From Streptomyces sp. CNQ-509 (GTDB taxonomy: Bacteria > Actinomycetota > Actinomycetes > Streptomycetales > Streptomycetaceae), in the NCBI RefSeq assembly GCF_001011035.1, contig NZ_CP011492.1, forward strand, positions 5,997,001 to 6,061,000: DNA of 64,000 nt, given 5' to 3'. The translations under genes were made by a program, and so were the position numbers. The notes beneath the pieces are model-generated. The model did no database searches and was not told where the DNA came from. It saw only the letters and a list, made by a program, of their open reading frames with translations. This document shows positions 59,249-64,000 of the stretch, piece after piece (the stretch's first letter is position 1; the number at the start of each line of letters is the position of its first letter).

Positions 59249-59944
59249 TCAGGAGCCCAGGTGGCGGCGGAGCGCCGCGATGCGGTTGCTGGTGATGGCG
59301 TCGACGCCCATGGCCGTCAGCCGGCGCCAGTTGCGCGGCCAGTCGACCGTCCAGCACGACACCTTGTAGCCCGCCTCCTGGTCCTCACGGACCGTCGCCT
59401 CGTCGAGGAGGCCGAAGCGGTAGTTGAGCCACTGCGGCCGCAGGCGCCGCAGCAGGCCCGCGCGGTACGGGACGGGCGAGGAGCACGTCAGCGCTATCTC
59501 GGCGTCGGGGTCCGCGGCGCGGATGGTGAGCAGCGCCGCGGTGCCGCCGCAGTAGTACGTACGCGCCGCCGCGTCGGACTCCAGCACCTCGGCGACGACG
59601 TGCTCGGCCGCCGCCGGGTCGGGCAGGTCGATGAACGAGCGGACGCCCGGGCTGTCCGCCATGACCTTCAGCGCCTCGCGCAGCGTCGGGATGCCGCCCT
59701 CGGAGCGCTCCTGGACCTCGGCGTACGTCAGCGAGGCCAGGTTCACCTCCTGTCCCCACAGCCGCTGCAGCGTCCGGTCGTGCAGCAGCACCGGCACGCC
59801 GTCCCACGTCAGCCGGACGTCGAACTCCACCGCGTCCGCGCCCGCGGCCACGGCGGAGCGCAGCGAGCCGAGGGTGTTCTCGCGGACGACGTACGGATCG
59901 CCGCGGTGGGCGACCGCCAGCACGGCGGGGGCGGCGCCCGTCAC
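59249..59944 (-). CDS. Glycerophosphodiester phosphodiesterase
   Basis: 231 residues from the GTG at 59944, which overlaps the adenosine deaminase stop by 4 nt (GTGA). The GDPD TIM-barrel motifs are AHRGDPYVVRENTLGSLRSAVAAGADAVEFDVRLTWDGVPVLLHD (about 12-57), including the catalytic HRG, ENT, E-x-D and HD residues. It lacks a signal peptide and should be cytoplasmic. It hydrolyses glycerophosphodiesters to glycerol-3-phosphate and an alcohol. Confidence 0.93.
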   Translation of the reverse strand: MTGAAPAVLAVAHRGDPYVVRENTLGSLRSAVAAGADAVEFDVRLTWDGVPVLLHDRTLQRLWGQEVNLASLTYAEVQERSEGGIPTLREALKVMADSPGVRSFIDLPDPAAAEHVVAEVLESDAAARTYYCGGTAALLTIRAADPDAEIALTCSSPVPYRAGLLRRLRPQWLNYRFGLLDEATVREDQEAGYKVSCWTVDWPRNWRRLTAMGVDAITSNRIAALRRHLGS

Positions 59945-61008
59945 GGAGCGGGCGGGGTCGCGGCCCCGGGAGCGCCGCCGGCGGCGGTCGCGGGCCAGGC
60001 GGCGAGGTACGCGTCGATCTCGGCGGTGAGCGCCGCCTTCGCGGCCGGGTCCATGAACGACGCCGTGACCGAGTTCTTCGCCAGCGCCGCCGTCCCCGCC
60101 TCGTCGAGGCCGAGGAGGCGGGCGGCCACGCCGTACTCCGTGTTCAGGTCCGTACCGAACATCGGCGGGTCGTCGCTGCCCAGCGCCACCGTCACGCCCG
60201 CGTCCACGATCTGCCGCAGCGGGTGCTCGTCCAGCGAAGGCACCGCCTTCGTCGCGATGTTGGACGTCGGGCAGACCTCCAGCGCGATCCCCGCCTCCGC
60301 GAGGTGCGCCAGCAGCTTCGGGTCCTGCGCCGCGCTCGTGCCGTGCCCGATGCGCTCGGCGCGCAGCTCCGTGACCGCGTCCCAGACCGTCTGCGGCCCG
60401 GTCGTCTCGCCCGCGTGCGGGACGCTGCGCAGCCCGGCCGCTATGGCCCGGTCGAAGTGCGGCTTGAACTGCCCGCGCGGCACGCCGATCTCGGGGCCGC
60501 CCAGGCCGAAGGCCACGAGCCCCTCGCAGCCGATGTCTATCGCGATCCGCGCGGTCTCCTCGGCCGCCGCGAGCCCCGCCTCGCCCGGGATGTCGAAGCA
60601 CCAGCGCAGCACGACGCCCAGCTCGGTCTCGGCCCTGCGCCGGGCGTCCTCCAGGGCGTCGAGGAAGGCGCGGTCGGGGATGCCGCGGCTCGTGGAGCTG
60701 TACGGCGTGACGGTCAGCTCCGCGTACCGGATCTGCTGCCGGGCCATGTCGCGGGCGATCTCGTACGTCAGCAGGTGCACGTCTTCGGGGTCGCGGACGA
60801 GGTCCACGACGGACAGGTAGATCTCGATGAAGTGGGCGAAGTCGCGGAAGGAGAAGAACTCGGCGAGCGCGGCGGCGTCCGCGGGCACCGCGGAGTCCGG
60901 GTGCCGCGCGGCGAGTGCGGCGACGATGCGGGGCGACGCGGAGCCCACGTGGTGGACATGGAGCTCGGCCTTGGGCAGACCGGCGATGAAGGAGTCGAGA
61001 TCGGCCAT
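59941..61008 (-). CDS. add: Adenosine deaminase
   Basis: 355 residues from the ATG at 61008. Zinc and catalytic motifs: HVHHVGS (about 17-23), SVPHAGETTGP (His and Glu, about 200), RIGHGTSA (His, about 225), and SDDPPMFGTDL (Asp pair, about 282). It deaminates adenosine or deoxyadenosine to inosine for purine salvage; some relatives prefer other 6-aminopurines. It is probably a leaderless transcript from TACGAT at 61015-61020. The stop overlaps the GDPD gene. Confidence 0.9.
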   Translation of the reverse strand: MADLDSFIAGLPKAELHVHHVGSASPRIVAALAARHPDSAVPADAAALAEFFSFRDFAHFIEIYLSVVDLVRDPEDVHLLTYEIARDMARQQIRYAELTVTPYSSTSRGIPDRAFLDALEDARRRAETELGVVLRWCFDIPGEAGLAAAEETARIAIDIGCEGLVAFGLGGPEIGVPRGQFKPHFDRAIAAGLRSVPHAGETTGPQTVWDAVTELRAERIGHGTSAAQDPKLLAHLAEAGIALEVCPTSNIATKAVPSLDEHPLRQIVDAGVTVALGSDDPPMFGTDLNTEYGVAARLLGLDEAGTAALAKNSVTASFMDPAAKAALTAEIDAYLAAWPATAAGGAPGAATPPAP

Positions 61009-61014
61009 CGCATC

Positions 61015-61020
61015 ATCGTA
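61015..61020 (-). promoter_or_regulatory. -10-like TACGAT before adenosine deaminase gene (leaderless)
   Basis: Read leftward, TACGAT is followed by 6 nt and the ATG at 61008. No ribosome site is present. Confidence 0.45.
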
Positions 61021-61108
61021 GGCCAACGGACTGACGGCGCCGCCCCGGCTCCGTAGCATGTGCGAACGCGCGTGCGCGCGGTGCGCGAGGGCAGCGGAGG
61101 GAGCGCAC

Positions 61109-61525
61109 ATGGCGGCGAGCAGTCCACCCGCCCCGGCCGCGGCCGGGGCGCGACAGGGACCGGCCGGACTGGGCACGAAGGCGATGGTGTGCGGCATCGT
61201 CGGCGTCACGCTCCTGCCCACGGTCTACGGCATCGTCCTCTCGGTGCTGCTGGGCCCGGCGGCGCTGGTGCTCGGCCTGGTCGCGCGGAGCCGCGCGCGG
61301 CGCGAAGGCGCGGCCGCCGGGCGCAACGCGGTCATCGGCATCGCCACGGGCGCGGTGGCCTTCGCGGTCGCGGCGGCGGTCATCGTGCTGACGCTGACGG
61401 GCGTGATCTTCTCCGGGGACGACGACGAGGAGGAGAAGCCCGCGGAGCGGCGGGACGGGCAGCGCGTGCAGGTCATGGCGGAGCGGTCGGGGACGCTGTC
61501 CTGGCCGGGCGGCGGCGCCGGGTGA
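61109..61525 (+). CDS. Small DUF4190-like membrane protein
   Basis: 138 residues from the ATG at 61109, 7 nt after GGAGGG. Two hydrophobic segments (VCGIVGVTLLPTVYGIVLSVLLGPAALVLGLVA and AVIGIATGAVAFAVAAAVIVLTLTGVIF) flank a basic loop (RSRARREGAAAGRNA), as in the DUF4190 family. The C-terminus is acidic then polar. Function unknown. It lies 100 bp from and divergent to the adenosine deaminase gene. Confidence 0.75.
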   Translation: MAASSPPAPAAAGARQGPAGLGTKAMVCGIVGVTLLPTVYGIVLSVLLGPAALVLGLVARSRARREGAAAGRNAVIGIATGAVAFAVAAAVIVLTLTGVIFSGDDDEEEKPAERRDGQRVQVMAERSGTLSWPGGGAG

Positions 61526-61553
61526 ACCGGTCCGGGGGGTTACGGGCGGCTCG

Positions 61554-61559
61554 TACAGT
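61554..61559 (+). promoter_or_regulatory. -10-like TACAGT before DUF4190/DUF4352-like gene (leaderless)
   Basis: TACAGT ends 7 nt before the ATG at 61567. No ribosome site is seen. Confidence 0.4.
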
Positions 61560-61566
61560 TGAGCCC

Positions 61567-62664
61567 ATGGATACGGACCGGCGGGACGACGCGGCGGGGC
61601 GAGGTGCGCTCCGCGTGGAGACGGGCCGGGAGGCGGCGGATCCCGCCGGGGTGCCCGCCGCGGCGGGCACGGAGGCGGGCGGGGACGCGGCCGCGCCTGC
61701 GGACGCCGGTGCGGACGGTTCCGCCGGCGCCGGTGCGGACCTCGGTGCGCCTGCGCAGCAGGACCCGGAGGGGGACCGGGGCGCGGGGGTGACGGACGGT
61801 CAGGCCGCCGGCCCCGCGGACCCCGCGGCCGGCGGAGGGAAGGACCTCCCGGCGGCCCCGGGCGCCGACCTGCTCCCCTCGCCCGACGGCGGTCCGCCCG
61901 TGCCCCTCGCGCCCGGGTGGCAGCGGCCGCGGCCGGGTCCCGGCCCCGGTCCGTACGGCCCGAAGCCCTACCTCCCCGGGCCCTACGCCTGGGTGCCGCC
62001 CGCCGGGCCGCGCAACGGCTCCGGGGTCGCGGCGATGATCCTCGGCGTCGTCGGCGCCGTGCTCTCCTTCACGCTCCTCCTCAGCCCGCTCGCCGTCATC
62101 CTCGGCGGCCTCGCCATCGGGTTCGGCATCGTCACCCTCCGCCGGGTGCGGCGCGGCGAGGCGCGCAACAGGGGGTCGGGTCTGTCGGGCATCTGGCTCG
62201 GTGGTGTGGCGGCGGTCGTCGGTATCGGCATGAGCATCCTGCTCGTCGTCCTGGCGGTCGACTGGTTCGCCCCCGTCTCGCCCGAGACGGACAGCGCGGT
62301 CGAGGCCGGCGAGACCGTCACGTACGACGACGGCCTGGAGGTGACCCTCGACGCGCGTCGCACCGGGGGCGACCTGCTCCAGGTGCGCGTGCGGATCGAC
62401 AACCGCACCGGCGAGATGGTGGCCCTGGCGAGCAGCGAGGTGAACGCGTACCCCATCGGCTCCGACGGAGGGAACCTGGAGCAGGCGTTCGGTGACGCCC
62501 TGCCCCTGACCCTCGGCGAGGACCGGTCCGTCACGGCCGTCTACCACTTCGTACTGGAAGACGGGCCGGACGACATCGAGTTCGAGGTCTCGCCGGGCGG
62601 GCCGTACGAGTACGCGTACTGGTGGACGGACTTCGACGGCACTGGCGACGAACAGTCCGCCTGA
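61567..62664 (+). CDS. DUF4190-type membrane protein with DUF4352-like extracellular domain
   Basis: 365 residues from the ATG at 61567. A disordered Ala/Gly/Asp/Pro-rich N-terminus (about 1-150) is followed by two membrane segments (VAAMILGVVGAVLSFTLLLSPLAVILGGLAIGFGIVTL and LSGIWLGGVAAVVGIGMSILLVVLAVDWFAP) and an extracellular beta domain (ETVTYDDGLEVTLDARRTGG to the end) like DUF4352/telomeric-repeat-binding-like lipoprotein domains. The function is unknown. Its core resembles the preceding gene product. Confidence 0.78.
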   Translation: MDTDRRDDAAGRGALRVETGREAADPAGVPAAAGTEAGGDAAAPADAGADGSAGAGADLGAPAQQDPEGDRGAGVTDGQAAGPADPAAGGGKDLPAAPGADLLPSPDGGPPVPLAPGWQRPRPGPGPGPYGPKPYLPGPYAWVPPAGPRNGSGVAAMILGVVGAVLSFTLLLSPLAVILGGLAIGFGIVTLRRVRRGEARNRGSGLSGIWLGGVAAVVGIGMSILLVVLAVDWFAPVSPETDSAVEAGETVTYDDGLEVTLDARRTGGDLLQVRVRIDNRTGEMVALASSEVNAYPIGSDGGNLEQAFGDALPLTLGEDRSVTAVYHFVLEDGPDDIEFEVSPGGPYEYAYWWTDFDGTGDEQSA

Positions 62665-62839
62665 CGCACCACGCACCACGCACCCCGCGGCGCGCTCCGG
62701 CGTGCGCCCCTGCTGACCGTTGTGATCCACACCACTTGAGCCGTTTCCGTAAAGCCGCATGAGAGCTCCGGCCCTGCCCTCTCTCCCCAGTTGACAGCCG
62801 GTCTAGCAGGACCGGTGCGAGGGGAGACGGGAGACGGGC

Positions 62840-63389
62840 GTGATGACTGGTGCGGGAGCGGAATCCGCGGTGGAGTGGCTGGTCTCGGCGGCGTCCGAAC
62901 CCGAGATCTGCAAGTGGGAGTGGGAGCGCAACCCGCTGGGGGTGGCGCGGCTGCCCGCCGGGCGGCTGTGGGACGTGCTGATCCTGCCGGGGGAGCTGGG
63001 GCGGCCGGCGCTCGACGTGATCGCCCGGATCACCGGCCCGCCGGGCCCGGTGCTCGCGGACATGACGGACGCGCGGGTCGGGTTCTTCGTGCCGCCGGGG
63101 ACGGCGGATCGGTGGGTCGGTCGGTACGGGCGTACGGAGCGCGGGGCACGGGACGTGGATCGTGGTGCCCTACCCGGGGCGGTCGACCGGCGCGGTGCGG
63201 TGGCTGGTGCCGCCGGACGGCAGCGGGCGGCTGACGGATCCGGTGGTGCTGGAGCTGGCGATGCACGAGGCGGCCGCGCACCTCGCGGGCGGTCCCGGCG
63301 GGGCGGGGCCCGCGGGTCCCGCCGGTGCTACGGGCGGCGGGGGTGGTCCGGTGGCCGGGGAACGACGCGGGCCGCGGCGTACGCCGTGA
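62840..63389 (+). pseudogene. Conserved hypothetical gene broken by a one-base insertion
   Basis: The first frame (GTG 62840 or ATG 62843) encodes a coherent start (VEWLVSAASEPEICKWEWERNPLGVARLPAGRLWDVLILP, FFVPPGTADRWVGRYGRTERG). At the G-run 63143-63146 the sense jumps to the next frame, which reads HGTWIVVPYPGRSTGAVRWLV and continues to a TGA at 63387-63389 (DPVVLELAMHEAAAHLAG). Removing one G restores a protein of about 182 residues. After the run, the first frame becomes Arg/Gly-rich nonsense. This is either a real frameshift or a homopolymer sequencing error. Function unknown. Confidence 0.7.
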
Positions 63390-64000
63390 GCCGGGCGGCT
63401 CCGTACCGGCACCCGGCGAGCAGCACCCCCGCCACACACCACCCCGCCACCACGTCCAGCGGCCAGTGGTACTCCCGCCACACCAGCCCCGCCCCGACCC
63501 CGAGCACGACCGCCCCGGCCGCGGCCGCCAGCAGCCGCCGGGCGGTGCGGGAGCGGAGCAGGGGCAGCAGGAGCAGCACGACGGCGCCGTACGCGACGGC
63601 CGCGGTGGTGGAGTGGCCGGAGGGGAAGAAGCCGGCGTAGTCGTCGGCGAGCGGGCCCTTGGGACCCGGCCGGGCCTGCGCGGACTTCAGCGGCAGGACG
63701 ACGGCGGGCAGCACGGCGAAGGCGGCGGCCCCCGCGAGCAGCGGGACCTGGACGGCGGCCGGGACGCGGCGGTGAAGGGGATGCAGGAGACGAAGGGGGT
63801 GCAGGCGGTCAAGGGGGCGAAGGGGCCCGTGGCGCGCGGGGGCGGTCGCGGTACATCCCGCGCCGCCGGGCGCCGCCCCGGCCCGTACCGGCGTGCGCCA
63901 CACCGCGTAGAGCATCGCCGCCGCCAGCACCGGCAGCGCCACCCCCACCCCGCCCAGGTCGGCCAGGAGCTCCGCGCCCGGCGGGGCGTGCCGCGACAGC
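63328..64000 (-). CDS. PAP2-family membrane phosphatase (5' end outside window)
   Basis: At least 223 residues are visible; the frame stays open to base 64000, so the start lies beyond the window. Motifs are LKSAQARPGP, PSGHSTTAAVAYGAVV and WREYHWPLDVVAGW, which correspond to the three PAP2 phosphatase motifs (with the HSTT His and EYHWPLD His as catalytic pair). Several membrane segments surround them. Such enzymes dephosphorylate lipid phosphates like phosphatidic acid or undecaprenyl pyrophosphate. The 3' end overlaps the broken gene by 62 nt on the opposite strand. Confidence 0.88.
   Translation of the reverse strand, partial: LSRHAPPGAELLADLGGVGVALPVLAAAMLYAVWRTPVRAGAAPGGAGCTATAPARHGPLRPLDRLHPLRLLHPLHRRVPAAVQVPLLAGAAAFAVLPAVVLPLKSAQARPGPKGPLADDYAGFFPSGHSTTAAVAYGAVVLLLLPLLRSRTARRLLAAAAGAVVLGVGAGLVWREYHWPLDVVAGWCVAGVLLAGCRYGAARLTAYAAARVVPRPPDHPRRP

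Noticed and set aside
62791..62796. TTGACA as -35 of the gene at 62840
   Set aside because: No -10-like hexamer lies 16-19 bp downstream; the nearby CCGGTC/GACCGG inverted repeat is short.

Overview
High-GC DNA (about 73%) with GTG/ATG starts, 1-4 nt start/stop overlaps, almost no TTA codons, a whiG sigma factor and four tandem signal peptidases points to a Streptomyces-like (Streptomycetaceae) chromosome core. I see no prophage, IS element, CRISPR array, rRNA or tRNA gene.

1-24991 is conserved housekeeping on the + strand: the 3' part of glnD, ffh, an archaeal/eukaryotic-type proS, a SprT-like HExxH/zinc-ribbon protein, rpsP-khpA-rimM-trmD-rplS, four type I signal peptidases, a DUF2469 gene, yraN, a comM-like gene (with a TTA codon), dprA, whiG, a TetR regulator, an M23-like protein (minus strand), rpsB-tsf, pyrH-frr-cdsA and rlmN. 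A paired DnaA-box-like module occurs twice, before yraN and before rpsB.

25010-28952 is a TPP riboswitch followed by an overlapping thiBPQ-type thiamine transporter operon. 29270-34993 holds a four-gene efflux operon (lipoprotein, peptidoglycan-binding adaptor, MacB-like ATPase, permease), divergent from an OmpR-type response regulator and histidine kinase. A 252-bp palindromic MITE-like element separates the kinase from a convergent LOG-family gene and supplies both TAG stop codons. Then come a serine hydrolase lipoprotein and an ABC transporter whose ATPase has lost several motifs.

39858-53357 looks like a polyamine/GABA uptake and catabolism locus: class III aminotransferase, Lrp regulator, two aldehyde dehydrogenases, PotD-A-B-C transporter, an FAD oxidase and a saccharopine/carboxynorspermidine dehydrogenase-like protein. 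A STAND NTPase with a TTA codon sits in the middle.

53321-59101 is an AfsR/SARP-type regulator divergent from a flavodoxin-fold protein and an MFS exporter, with SARP-style 11-bp direct repeats between them. 59249-64000 carries a glycerophosphodiesterase, an adenosine deaminase, two DUF4190-like membrane proteins, a gene broken by one extra G, and a PAP2 phosphatase that runs off the window.

The strongest leads are the repeated DnaA-box pair, the stop-codon-donating palindromic element, the two TTA-containing genes, the candidate SARP operator, and the STAND/dehydrogenase additions to the polyamine locus.
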